Shown: positions 1 through 7,746 of the stretch, piece by piece
How the letters are laid out: each line of letters opens with the position of its first letter
Numbering within the stretch: the stretch's first letter is position 1
DNA from: JASLEW01 sp035544895
GTDB lineage: Bacteria > Acidobacteriota > Thermoanaerobaculia > Multivoradales > UBA5704
NCBI GenBank assembly: GCA_035544895.1
Contig: DASZZM010000049.1
Coordinates: forward strand, 62,001-126,000
DNA length: 64,000 nucleotides
Direction: 5' to 3'
Notes under the pieces: model-generated
The model's database searches: none
Told to the model about the DNA's origin: nothing
Seen by the model: only the letters and a program-made list of their open reading frames with translations
Made by a program: the position numbers and the translations under genes

Positions 1-509
1 GTCGGCTCGTCGAGGAAGACGATCTCGGGCCGGTGCAGCAGGGCGCAACCCAGGGCAAGGCGCTGCTTCCATCCGGCGGGCAGCGAGCCGGTGAGCAAGG
101 CTTCCTTGCCGGTCAGGTCGGCCATGCGCAGCGCCCAGGCCAGGCGCTCGGCGAGCCGCCCGCCGCGCAAGCCGTAGATGCCGCCGAAAAAACGCAGGTT
201 CTGGATGACCGGCAGGTCGTCATAGAGGCTGAAGCGCTGAGTCATGTAGCCGATCCGCCGCTTCACCCCCTCCGGGTCGGCGGCGACGTCCACCCCCGCC
301 ACGCGCGCCGTGCCCGCGGTGGGACGCAGCAGCCCGCAGAGCATGCGGATAGTGGTCGACTTGCCGGCGCCGTTGCTGCCCAGCAGGCCGAAAACCTCGC
401 CGCGTCCGATGGTGAAGCTGGCCCGATCGACCGCGGTGAAGCCGCCGAAGCGCTTGACCAGCCCGTCGACCTCGACGACCGGAGCGGCGGCCTTGTCCGG
501 CGGGCTCAT
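1..509 (-). CDS. ABC transporter ATP-binding protein, 3' end beyond window
   Basis: This is the ATPase of a drug or lipid efflux ABC exporter. It is cut by the left edge, so about 169 N-terminal residues are visible. Walker A is GSNGAGKS at residues 44-51, and the last residues seen are Walker B (IVFLDEP). The usual LSGG signature is replaced by LPAGWKQRL, which I recognise as typical of the second nucleotide-binding half of YbhF-type proteins, so this is not damage. The ATG overlaps the TolC stop codon by four bases (ATGA), making it the fourth gene of the HlyD-ABC-TolC-ABC operon. Membrane permeases presumably follow outside the window (inference). Confidence 0.9.
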   Translation of the reverse strand, partial: MSPPDKAAAPVVEVDGLVKRFGGFTAVDRASFTIGRGEVFGLLGSNGAGKSTTIRMLCGLLRPTAGTARVAGVDVAADPEGVKRRIGYMTQRFSLYDDLPVIQNLRFFGGIYGLRGGRLAERLAWALRMADLTGKEALLTGSLPAGWKQRLALGCALLHRPEIVFLDEP

Positions 510-2077
510 CGGCCGATGGCTCGATCGAGGTTGGCGAGGGCCACGCGCACCTGAGTGAGGGCGGTGACGCGGTCGAGGCCGCTGCGCAGCAGGGCGGTCT
601 CGGCGTCGAGCAGTTCCGAGGAGGGAATCACCCCTTCGTGATAGCGGTCGCGCGCCACGCGCACGTTCTCGCGCGCCGACTCGAGATTGCGGCCGGCGAC
701 CGCGGCGGCCTGACGCGCGGTGGCGAGCTCGAGCAGGCGTTGGGTCACCTCCAGGCGGACACGGCGCTCGAGGTCTTCGAGATGGTGGCCCAAGGCGTCG
801 GCCTGGGCGTCGACCTGGGCGGCGGCGGCAGCGGTGCGGCCGCCGTCGAACAGCGACAGCGAGACCGTGGCGCCGACGCTCCAGCTGGCCTTCCACCGCG
901 CTTCGAGAGGCAGGATGCGGGTATTGGGGTTGGCGTAGTCGTAGCCGGCCGCCAGGCTCGCTTGGGGGTGGAGCGCGGCGCGGACCGCCTCGGCGTTGGC
1001 GCGGGCGGCGGTGATGCGGCCGCGCAGCGCGGCGATCTCCGGCCGTGCCGCGACGGCGGCGGCGATCAACGCCTCGGGGGGCGAGGCGGCACCCTCTTGC
1101 GCTGGTGCCGCTTCGGCGAGCGGCTCGACGGGCTCGATCCGCGTGCCTGGCGGCAGGTCGAGCAGGCGCGCCAGGTTGGCGTTGTCGACTGCCGCCGCGC
1201 TCGCGGCCTGCAGGCGGGCGAGCTCGGCCTGATCGCGTTGCACCGCCACGGCCAGGACCTCGTTGCTGGCCGCCATGCCGACGTCGCGCCGGTCTCGGGC
1301 CTGCTTGAGATGAGCGTCGTAGTCGGCTAGCGAGTCGGTGAGCACACGCTCGCCATCGCGCGCGGTCATCAGGCCCCAGTAGGCATTGGCGGTCTCTTGG
1401 GCGAGATCGGCGCGTCCCTGTTCGAGGTCCTGGTTGGCCGCCGCCAGCCCCTGGGCGTTGGCGGTAACCGTGCTCCCGATGCGGCCGCCGGTGTAGAGCG
1501 GCAGCGCCAGGCCGAGGTGGCCGCGGTAGTTGTCGGGAATGTTGGGGAAAAGGACCCGAGATCCCTGTCCGGGCAACGAGAGCCGCAGCTCCGGCACGTC
1601 GGATTGACGGGTGTAGCCGGCCGAGACGTCGAGCTGCGGCAGGCGCTGGGCGCGCGCCGCTGTCAGCCCGGCGCCGGCGGCGGCGGCCAGCGACTGCAGC
1701 TCGGCGACGCGTGCCGAGGCCTCGCGCGATCGGTGCAGCGCCTCGGCGAGCGTCAGGCGGAGGGCGCCCCGGGCTGCCGGGCTGGCGGTGGTGAGTGCGG
1801 CCGCAGGGGCCTCGCCGCTTGCGAAGGCCGGGCCGGGGGACGGAGCGGCAGCGGTGGTCGGAGCCAACTGCGGAGCACCTTGGGCCTGCGCTCCCAGCGC
1901 CGCCAGGACGGCCGTCCCCCAATAAAGCGCCAGGACCAGCCCCCATCTCTCATGCGTCCGCGTCGCGGGGAGCCGCCAGTCATACGGGACACGAGAAATG
2001 GGGGCCGAGAGAGCGGCGGCGCGACAGGCCGATGCACGCCGGCGAACAGTGCTGGTCGGGGAGGCGGTGCGGGTCAT
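506..2077 (-). CDS. TolC family outer-membrane efflux protein
   Basis: This is the outer-membrane channel of a tripartite exporter, 523 residues long. Two outer-membrane efflux repeats are visible, with long Ala/Leu/Arg/Glu-rich helices (for example around residues 110-300 and 320-510), TolC-like spacing and an NPNTR stretch in the second half. I chose the ATG at 2077 because a GAGGTGAC Shine-Dalgarno lies just upstream and it starts right after the preceding ABC gene. The frame stays open to 2239, but that part is a Pro/Arg-rich shadow of the ABC gene. A long, polar leader of about 43 residues precedes the hydrophobic segment (WGLVLALYWG), so the true start may be internal. Sitting between two ABC ATPase genes is unusual for a TolC gene. 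Confidence 0.9.
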   Translation of the reverse strand: MTRTASPTSTVRRRASACRAAALSAPISRVPYDWRLPATRTHERWGLVLALYWGTAVLAALGAQAQGAPQLAPTTAAAPSPGPAFASGEAPAAALTTASPAARGALRLTLAEALHRSREASARVAELQSLAAAAGAGLTAARAQRLPQLDVSAGYTRQSDVPELRLSLPGQGSRVLFPNIPDNYRGHLGLALPLYTGGRIGSTVTANAQGLAAANQDLEQGRADLAQETANAYWGLMTARDGERVLTDSLADYDAHLKQARDRRDVGMAASNEVLAVAVQRDQAELARLQAASAAAVDNANLARLLDLPPGTRIEPVEPLAEAAPAQEGAASPPEALIAAAVAARPEIAALRGRITAARANAEAVRAALHPQASLAAGYDYANPNTRILPLEARWKASWSVGATVSLSLFDGGRTAAAAAQVDAQADALGHHLEDLERRVRLEVTQRLLELATARQAAAVAGRNLESARENVRVARDRYHEGVIPSSELLDAETALLRSGLDRVTALTQVRVALANLDRAIGR

Positions 2078-2081
2078 GGCG

Positions 2082-3167
2082 TCACCTCGGGGGGTTCGTG
2101 CGGCTGTGCTCGCCGCCGGTATTGGAGCCAGGGGCGGTATTGGAGCCAGGCGCGGCATTGGCGGCATCGGCGGCATCGGCGGCGCGGATCTTGGCGATGA
2201 AGACGTCTTCGAGGGAAGGAACGATGGGCCGCGCCTCATGCACCTCGACCCCCGCGGCGGCGAGCTCCGCGGCGAGGCGCCGGCAGGAGTCGGCGGCGCC
2301 GGCCGGCTCGACGTCGCGCAACGTGACGTGGAGGCGCTCGCCGAACGCCTCGACCTCGGCGACGTCGCCGCGGCCGGCCAGCAGCTCTTCGGCGCGCTGC
2401 TTCGGGGAGGCGATGATCTCGACCAAGGCCTGGCGTGGTGGCTGTCCCGTGGTGCGCAGCTCGTCGGGTGTGCTGGTGGTCAGCAGCCGGCCGCGGTCCA
2501 TCAGCGCGACGCGCTGGCAGCGCTCCGCCTCGTCGAGGTAGGGAGTCGTGAGCAAGATGGTCAGCCCTTCGCCCTGCAGGCGGCCGAGGATGCGCCAGAA
2601 GTCGCGGCGCGACACCGGGTCGACCCCGCTCGTGGGCTCGTCCATGACTAGCAGCTCGGGGGTGTGGACGAGCGTGCAGGCCAGCGCCAGCTTCTGTTTC
2701 ATTCCGCCCGAGAGGCGGTCGGCGAGGCGGCCGCGGAAAGGCGTCATGCGCAGCCGGCTGAGCAGCTCGTCGCGGCGCGGCTGCCAGTCCGGGACGCCAT
2801 GGATGGCGGCGAAGAAAGCGATGTTCTCGTCCACCGAGAGGTCGCCGTAGAGCGAGAAGCGCTGTGACAGGTAGCCGATCCTCCGGCTGAGCTCGGCGCC
2901 GCGGCGGATCGGGTCGAGTCCGCAAGTGCGCACCGTACCGCCGTGCGGCGCCAGCAGGCCGAGGACGGCGCGCAGGGTCGTGGTCTTGCCGGCGCCGTCG
3001 GGGCCGATCAAGCCGAACATCTCGCCGCGCCCGACGCTGAAGCTGATGCCGTCGACCGCCGTCAAGTCGCCGTAGCGCCGGATCAGCCCCTCGACCGCCA
3101 CCATCTCGGCGCCTGCCGCCCGAGTCGCCGGGATCCCGCTGGTCCCGCTCGCGGAATCGCCGCTCAT
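2082..3167 (-). CDS. ABC transporter ATP-binding protein (YbhF N-half-like)
   Basis: ATPase subunit, 361 residues. Walker A is GPDGAGKT at residues 55-62, the signature is LSGGMKQKL, and Walker B is followed by EPTSGVD. The region after the nucleotide-binding domain carries about 90 residues of accessory C-terminal domain. It corresponds to the first ATPase half of YbhF, while the gene at 1-509 corresponds to the second half, so a protein that is often one fusion is split here into two genes. Its ATG overlaps the HlyD stop (ATGA). The extreme C-terminus contains a short duplicated APGSNT unit from a nucleotide repeat near 2117-2155, next to an Ala/Asp-rich run. Confidence 0.9.
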   Translation of the reverse strand: MSGDSASGTSGIPATRAAGAEMVAVEGLIRRYGDLTAVDGISFSVGRGEMFGLIGPDGAGKTTTLRAVLGLLAPHGGTVRTCGLDPIRRGAELSRRIGYLSQRFSLYGDLSVDENIAFFAAIHGVPDWQPRRDELLSRLRMTPFRGRLADRLSGGMKQKLALACTLVHTPELLVMDEPTSGVDPVSRRDFWRILGRLQGEGLTILLTTPYLDEAERCQRVALMDRGRLLTTSTPDELRTTGQPPRQALVEIIASPKQRAEELLAGRGDVAEVEAFGERLHVTLRDVEPAGAADSCRRLAAELAAAGVEVHEARPIVPSLEDVFIAKIRAADAADAANAAPGSNTAPGSNTGGEHSRTNPPR

Positions 3168-4213
3168 GCCGCGGGCGCTCCGGCCGCCGCCTGCGATGCC
3201 TCGGGCGCTCCGGCTGACGCCTGCGCTTGGAACCTCGCCTCGGCGGGCATGCCGGGCTTGAAGAGGCCGTCGCGGTTGTCGAGACCGACCTTCACCTTGT
3301 AGACCAGCTTCACCCGCTCGTCGCGGGTCTGCACGTTCTTGGGCGTGAACTCAGCCTCGGACGAGATATAGGTGATATGGCCACCGCGGCGCTGGCCGCC
3401 ATCGGTCGCCACTTCCGCGGGCTGGCCCAGGCGGATGCGGGCGAGATCGGTCTCGGCGACGAAGACGGTGAGCCAGGCGTTGGCCAGGTCGGTGACCACG
3501 CAGAGCGGAGATCCGGCTTGTTGCAGCTCACCCTGTTGCGCGACCTTCTCGGTCACCACACCGGTCAGCGGACTGATCACCGTCGCGTCCTTGACCTGTT
3601 GGGCGAGCGTGGCGACGCGGGCCTCCGCCGCCGCCAGCCGCGCCCGCGCTTGGGCGATCAGCTCCGGCCGGGTACCGCGGCGCAGGCTGGCCAGCACCTC
3701 GCGCGCGCCGCGCAGCCGGGCCGCTGCCATGTCGCGCCGCGTCCTGGCGTCGTCGCGCGACTTGGCGGTGCCGGAGCCGCGGTCGAGCAGCGCCTGCATG
3801 CGGTCGAGGTCCTTCTGGGCGCCCGCGAGGTCGGCCTGGGCGCCGCTGACCTCCGACGCCGCCTGCGCGACCTCCTCCTTGGTTGCGCCGGCCACCTGAA
3901 GGGCCAGCTCGGCGGCCGCCTGGTCGCGCTCGGCGCGCGCCTGCTCGAGGCCCAGCCGGCTGTCGGTGGTGTCGAGCTCGGCCAGCACCTGACCCTGCTT
4001 CACCTGGTCGCCCTCCTGCAGGGTGAAATTCAGGAGACGGCCCCCCACCTTGGCGGCGACGCGCACGTCGGTCGCCTCGACGTGGCCCGCGGCCGCGATC
4101 TGGTTGCGCTGCGGCTCCCTGGCGCAGGCTCCGGCCAGGGCTCCGGCGGCGGCCAGGCTGGCAACCGCGAGCCCGGCGGCCAACCTCGCGGCGACACCGT
4201 GATCGGATCTCAT
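3164..4213 (-). CDS. HlyD/YbhG family periplasmic adaptor lipoprotein
   Basis: Membrane-fusion adaptor linking the inner-membrane ABC exporter to TolC, 349 residues. A lipobox (LAGAC, cysteine 30) ends the signal peptide, so it is probably lipid-anchored. A biotinyl-lipoyl half (QEGDQVKQGQVLAELDT) leads into a long Ala/Arg/Glu coiled-coil hairpin at about residues 85-200, then the second lipoyl half (TDLANAWLTVFVAETDL) and a beta-barrel. It is the first gene of the minus-strand efflux operon, and the ATPase start overlaps its stop by four bases. No regulator gene is adjacent. The upstream intergenic region (4214-4486) is shared with the divergent DUF485-actP operon. Confidence 0.92.
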   Translation of the reverse strand: MRSDHGVAARLAAGLAVASLAAAGALAGACAREPQRNQIAAAGHVEATDVRVAAKVGGRLLNFTLQEGDQVKQGQVLAELDTTDSRLGLEQARAERDQAAAELALQVAGATKEEVAQAASEVSGAQADLAGAQKDLDRMQALLDRGSGTAKSRDDARTRRDMAAARLRGAREVLASLRRGTRPELIAQARARLAAAEARVATLAQQVKDATVISPLTGVVTEKVAQQGELQQAGSPLCVVTDLANAWLTVFVAETDLARIRLGQPAEVATDGGQRRGGHITYISSEAEFTPKNVQTRDERVKLVYKVKVGLDNRDGLFKPGMPAEARFQAQASAGAPEASQAAAGAPAA

Positions 4214-4486
4214 GTCAGCTCATCTCCTCTCCGGATGACAGGCGCCTGCGATTCTACCGGCTTGACAGTCCCTTGGGGCTCGATTAACCTACCGCAACGT
4301 CGCGAGTTACAACGATTTACAGGACGATCGAGGGTGCGCGAAGCCTTCATCCCTTGCGCGAAGCCGGTCGGGACCTCTCGCCGAGGGCTGGGGAGGCAGC
4401 TTCCTCTAGCTTTGCTCTAGCTCCCCGTTGCCGAGGTCGGCGGAGCCTTGGCAGCGGACCCAAACACGCATTCGGAAGGAGGGACC

Positions 4487-4786
4487 ATGCGGAGCGTGCA
4501 CGAGACCTTGGAGTCTCACGAGTTCAAGAGCCTGGTCAGCAGGCGATGGAAGATCTCGATCGGCCTGACGCTGGCGCTGTTCGTGATCTATTACGGCTAC
4601 ATCGTGCTGATCGCCCTCGACAAGTCGTTCATGGCGAAAAAAATCGGAGTGGTGACGACGCTCGGCATCCCCCTCGGGGTGGCGGTCATCGTCTTCTCCT
4701 GGGTGCTCACCGCCATCTACGTATCCTGGGGCAACTCGACCTACGACCCCGAGGTCGCAGTGCTCAAGGACCAGGTGACCAAGTGA
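4487..4786 (+). CDS. yjcH: DUF485 membrane protein (YjcH-like)
   Basis: Small inner-membrane protein of 99 residues with two transmembrane helices (about residues 28-50 and 62-85). DUF485 proteins are almost always encoded just before ActP-type sodium/acetate symporters, as here, with a 42-base gap. The start at 4487 is set by a strong GGAAGGAGG at 4474-4482. An in-frame ATG at 4448 exists but has no such site. The soluble N-terminus contains the usual SHEFKSLVSRRW segment. Its role is probably to support or modulate the symporter; this is inferred from gene pairing. Confidence 0.9.
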   Translation: MRSVHETLESHEFKSLVSRRWKISIGLTLALFVIYYGYIVLIALDKSFMAKKIGVVTTLGIPLGVAVIVFSWVLTAIYVSWGNSTYDPEVAVLKDQVTK

Positions 4787-4828
4787 TCGGCCCGGCTTGC
4801 GCCGCGCGCTGAAAGGAGGCTTCCTGAC

Positions 4829-6373
4829 ATGCAAACGACCTCGTTGGGCACGCCCACCACTTCGGCCATCGTCTTTTTCTTGCTGATCGTCGTCGTGGCT
4901 CTTTACATCACCTACTGGGCCGCCAAGCGGACCCGCACCGCCAAGCAGTTCTACGCCGCGGGGCGCACCGTCAGCGGCCTCCAGAACGGCCTCGCCCTCG
5001 CCGGCGACTACATGAGCGCGGCGTCGTTCCTCGGCATTGCCGGCCTGGTGTCGCTCAAGGGCTACGACGGCATGATCTACGCCACCGGTTGGCTGGTCGG
5101 CTGGCCCGCCCTGATGTTCCTCATCGCCGAGCCGCTGCGCAACCTCGGCAAGTACACCTTCGCCGACGTGGTGGCCTTCCGCCTGCGCCAGACCCCGGTG
5201 CGCATCGCCGCGGCGATCGGCGGGGTCCTCACCGTGCTGACCTACACCATCGCCCAGATGGTTGGCGCCGGCGACCTGATCAAGCTGATGTTCGGCATCC
5301 CCTACTGGGCGGCGGTGCTCATCGTGGGCGGGGTGATGCTCGTCTACGTCCTGTTCGGCGGCATGATCGCCACCACCTGGGTGCAGATCGTCAAGGCCGT
5401 CCTGCTGCTGGGGGGCGTCACAGTCCTGATGCTCATGGCGCTGTCGCAATTCGGCTTCAGCCCGGGCGCTCTCTACGGGGCGGTCGCCGAGAAATACGGA
5501 CAGACCGCGCTCGAGCCCGGCGGGCTGGTGACCAGCTCGTGGGATGCCGTCTCCCTGGGCCTGGCCCTGATGTTCGGCCTGCTCGGCCTGCCGCACATCC
5601 TGATGCGCTTCTACACCGTGCCCGACGCCAAGGCGGCGCGCAAGTCGGTGCTCTATGCCACCGGCTTCATCGGCTACTTCTACATCATTATCCCGATCGT
5701 CGGCTTCGCCGCCTCGGTCCTGGTGGGCCGCGACGTCATCACCAAGGTGGCCAAAAGCGGCAACATGGCCGCGCCGCTGCTCGCCGAGCTGCTCGGCGGC
5801 ACGCCGTTCCTCGGCTTCATCGCCGCCGTGGCTTTCGCCACCATCCTGGCGGTGGTGTCCGGCCTGACCCTGGCCGGCGCCTCCTCGCTGTCCCATGACA
5901 TCTACCTCAACGTGGTCAAGCACGGGTCGGCGACCGAGCAGCAGCAAGTGCGGGTTGCCAAGATCTCCACCGTCATCTTCGGCATCCTGGCCGTGCTCCT
6001 CGGCATCCTGTTCCAGGGGCAGAACGTGGCCTTCATGGTCGGTCTCACCTTCGCCGTCGCCTGCAGCGCCAACTTCCCCGCGCTGCTGCTGTCGATCGTG
6101 TGGAAGAAGTTCACCACGGCGGGCGCGGTGTGCTCGATCCTGGTCGGCGCATTCCTCTCGATCTTGCTCATCATCCTCAGCCCGACGGTCTGGGTGGACA
6201 TCTTGAAGCACAAGGAGGCCATCTTCCCGATGAAAAATCCGGCGATCATCTCCATGACCGCCTCGTTCCTCGTCGGCTGGCTGGCCTCGCTGGTGACCCA
6301 CGAGGGAACCGCCGAGGCGATGTTCGAAGACGAGAAGCTGCGCACCTACCTCGGCGTCGGCGCCGAGTCGTAG
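4829..6373 (+). CDS. actP: Cation/acetate symporter, SSS family (ActP-like)
   Basis: Sodium:solute symporter of 514 residues with about 13 predicted transmembrane helices. It is expected to bring acetate or related short monocarboxylates into the cytoplasm with a cation. Family landmarks are the FYAAGRTVSGLQNGLA segment, YMSAASFLGIAGL, and the LTYTIAQMVGAGDLIKLMFG region. The start has a clear AAAGGAGG nine bases upstream. It forms a two-gene operon with the DUF485 gene and is followed by a GC-rich hairpin likely to be its terminator. Acetate uptake would feed acetyl-CoA and could supply the PHA metabolism suggested by genes near 51-54 kb (inference). Confidence 0.92.
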   Translation: MQTTSLGTPTTSAIVFFLLIVVVALYITYWAAKRTRTAKQFYAAGRTVSGLQNGLALAGDYMSAASFLGIAGLVSLKGYDGMIYATGWLVGWPALMFLIAEPLRNLGKYTFADVVAFRLRQTPVRIAAAIGGVLTVLTYTIAQMVGAGDLIKLMFGIPYWAAVLIVGGVMLVYVLFGGMIATTWVQIVKAVLLLGGVTVLMLMALSQFGFSPGALYGAVAEKYGQTALEPGGLVTSSWDAVSLGLALMFGLLGLPHILMRFYTVPDAKAARKSVLYATGFIGYFYIIIPIVGFAASVLVGRDVITKVAKSGNMAAPLLAELLGGTPFLGFIAAVAFATILAVVSGLTLAGASSLSHDIYLNVVKHGSATEQQQVRVAKISTVIFGILAVLLGILFQGQNVAFMVGLTFAVACSANFPALLLSIVWKKFTTAGAVCSILVGAFLSILLIILSPTVWVDILKHKEAIFPMKNPAIISMTASFLVGWLASLVTHEGTAEAMFEDEKLRTYLGVGAES

Positions 6374-6391
6374 CCGGACTTTCCCTGCCGG

Positions 6392-6417
6392 CGGCCGCGG
6401 TCAGTCCCCCGCGGCCG
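6392..6417 (+). terminator. Hairpin terminator after actP
   Basis: A 9-bp GC stem (CGGCCGCGG with CCGCGGCCG) encloses an 8-base loop 18 bases after the actP stop. A modestly T-rich TCTGGTTCGTTCT follows. There is no pure T tract, so termination efficiency is uncertain. Confidence 0.6.
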
Positions 6418-6470
6418 TCTGGTTCGTTCTAGCCTTACCGGCTGTGCCGACCCCGAGGGATGAGACGGCA

Positions 6471-6576
6471 CTGCGATGTGGCGGTGGTGGACTGCTCAAA
6501 GCATCTATTGGATCTCCCCCCGCAACCCCTCGATCCCCTTCCCTCCCCTCCGGGGGGGAAGGGGACGCCCCCTCCC
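6471..6576 (+). repeat. Dispersed 106-bp intergenic repeat, copy 1
   Basis: This segment matches 42774-42879 at 97 of 106 positions in the same orientation. Its right half holds an extended hairpin: CCCCTTCCC (6535-6543) pairs with GGGAAGGGG (6556-6564), and inside that CCCC pairs with GGGG around a 3-base loop, with one bulged base. None of the nine differences changes a stem base. It lies between actP and the NFACT-R gene and does not look coding. It resembles a REP-like or small mobile non-coding repeat. Confidence 0.85.
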
Positions 6577-6603
6577 CTGACGCTTTAGCGAGTCTCGCTC
6601 AAG

Positions 6604-7068
6604 ATGTCACGTGATGCGCCGCGCAGAAGCAAGGGCCAGCCGCCGGCCGATCCAGAGGCCGGCACCTGGCAGGGCCGGCCCGTGGCCCGGCGCTTCGTCT
6701 CGCCCGATGGCATGACCGTGCTCGTCGGGCGCACCGCCGGCGACAACGACATCTTGACCTTGAAGCTCGCCGCGCCGCACGACTTCTGGCTGCACGTCGC
6801 TGCCGGCCCGGGCTCGCACGTCGTCGTGCGCAACCCCGCCCGCCTCCCCCGCCTGCCGCGCCCCACCGAACGCTTTGCCGCCTCCCTCGCCGCCGCCCAC
6901 TCCAAAGCCAGAGCCGGGGGCCAGGTCGCCGTCCACCTCGCCGCCGCTGCCGACGTCTCCAAGCCCCGCGGCCTGCCGCCCGGGGAAGTCCTTTTAAGGA
7001 GGTTTCAGACCCTGCGCGTCGCCCCATGGAAGAAGCCAAGCGAGAGCGAAGGAGATGAGACCGCCTGA
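6604..7068 (+). CDS. Stand-alone NFACT-R (DUF814) domain protein
   Basis: Protein of 154 residues consisting mostly of the RNA-binding NFACT-R domain that forms the C-terminal part of RqcH/Rqc2-type proteins. The recognisable core is RRFVSPDGMTVLVGR, DNDILTLKLA, DFWLHVAAGPGSHVVVR and the closing PRGLPPGEVLLRR. The NFACT-N and coiled-coil regions of full-length RqcH are absent, so it is a short family member rather than RqcH itself. No clear Shine-Dalgarno precedes the ATG at 6604. The repeat at 6471-6576 lies directly upstream. RNA or tRNA binding is expected from the domain; a precise role is unknown. Confidence 0.85.
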   Translation: MSRDAPRRSKGQPPADPEAGTWQGRPVARRFVSPDGMTVLVGRTAGDNDILTLKLAAPHDFWLHVAAGPGSHVVVRNPARLPRLPRPTERFAASLAAAHSKARAGGQVAVHLAAAADVSKPRGLPPGEVLLRRFQTLRVAPWKKPSESEGDETA

Positions 7069-7199
7069 CCAGCTACCCTTGGAGGTTCCTCCGCGGGACA
7101 GCCATCACAGCAGCGATTTGAGGCTGGTCCTACCAAGTACCCCGCCAGCTTGGGCCCAACCCCGGGCGGGCGGGGGGGCCGCGTCTACCGGTGCCGAAG

Positions 7200-7304
7200 C
7201 CCTGGCATGGCCCCGCGCCAGTCTTATTTGGCGCGGTCGTCCGTCCTCACCACCCTCCCCGCCTCCGACTAGCGCCAAAAGACTGGCGCGGGGTCACGCC
7301 AGGG
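7200..7304. repeat. Long inverted repeat, about 33-nt arms
   Basis: Arm 7200-7225 (starting CCCTGGCATGGCC) is the reverse complement of 7279-7304 except at two positions. Pairing resumes inwards after a two-base bulge, TTTGGCGC (7227-7234) with GCGCCAAA. The loop is about 35 bases. The element lies between the convergent NFACT-R gene and the small basic protein gene, and no reading frame inside it is convincing. It could be a bidirectional terminator, a MITE-like element or a structured RNA. From 7069 to 7199 I see nothing else. Confidence 0.75.
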
Positions 7305-7337
7305 CGCCATGCGCCGCCAGCGCGGTCCCGGGAAGGG

Positions 7338-7574
7338 CTATTCCTCTCGGTTGGCCTCCGCCCCCGCCTCGACCTCCTCCGGGAGGACGATCTTGGTCTC
7401 GCGGACCGCGCCGCTCCAGTCGATCGTCGGATCCTCGAGAGGATTATCGCTACGGCCTGCGGCTGCCTTCTTCTGCTCTCGACGTTCCTGTCGCTTGGCC
7501 AGCTTCTCCTGCGCCTGCTGGGCGCGTGCGCGCTCTCTCTGCCGGCGCGCCATCGATGCTTGATTTGATGCCAT
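7338..7574 (-). CDS. Small basic coiled-coil protein, unknown function
   Basis: Small protein of 78 residues, very rich in Arg, Lys, Glu and Gln. The first part (ARRQRERARAQQAQEKLA and onward to about residue 42) should be one continuous charged helix. A short C-terminal part ends in ETKIVLPEEVEAGAEANREE. I chose the ATG at 7574 because of the AGGAGG just upstream; the frame stays open to 7748, but that would run into the divergent oxidoreductase promoter. I recognise the general type (short ribosome- or nucleic-acid-associated looking proteins in GC-rich bacteria) but no named family. Confidence 0.65.
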   Translation of the reverse strand: MASNQASMARRQRERARAQQAQEKLAKRQERREQKKAAAGRSDNPLEDPTIDWSGAVRETKIVLPEEVEAGAEANREE

Positions 7575-7746
7575 CCCCCCTCCTGTAGCTCCTCGTTCGG
7601 CGCCCCATCGCCGGGTGAGGATCATCGGGTTGACCTGTAATGTTACCACCGGACCTCGCTCAGACCGCCGCGCTCGGTCCGTGGGGGCAAAATGTCCCAC
7701 GCTCCGATGGTACTCTCGAATCCGCAATGATAGATCACGAGAGACC

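Noticed and set aside
4262..4290. TTGACA-based promoter before the DUF485-actP operon
   Set aside because: No acceptable -10 at 16-18 bases (best is TAACCT), so not listed as a feature.
4406..6301. 631-codon minus-strand frame opposite actP
   Set aside because: Asp/Glu/His/Arg-rich antisense shadow of the membrane protein gene; no motif and no ribosome site.
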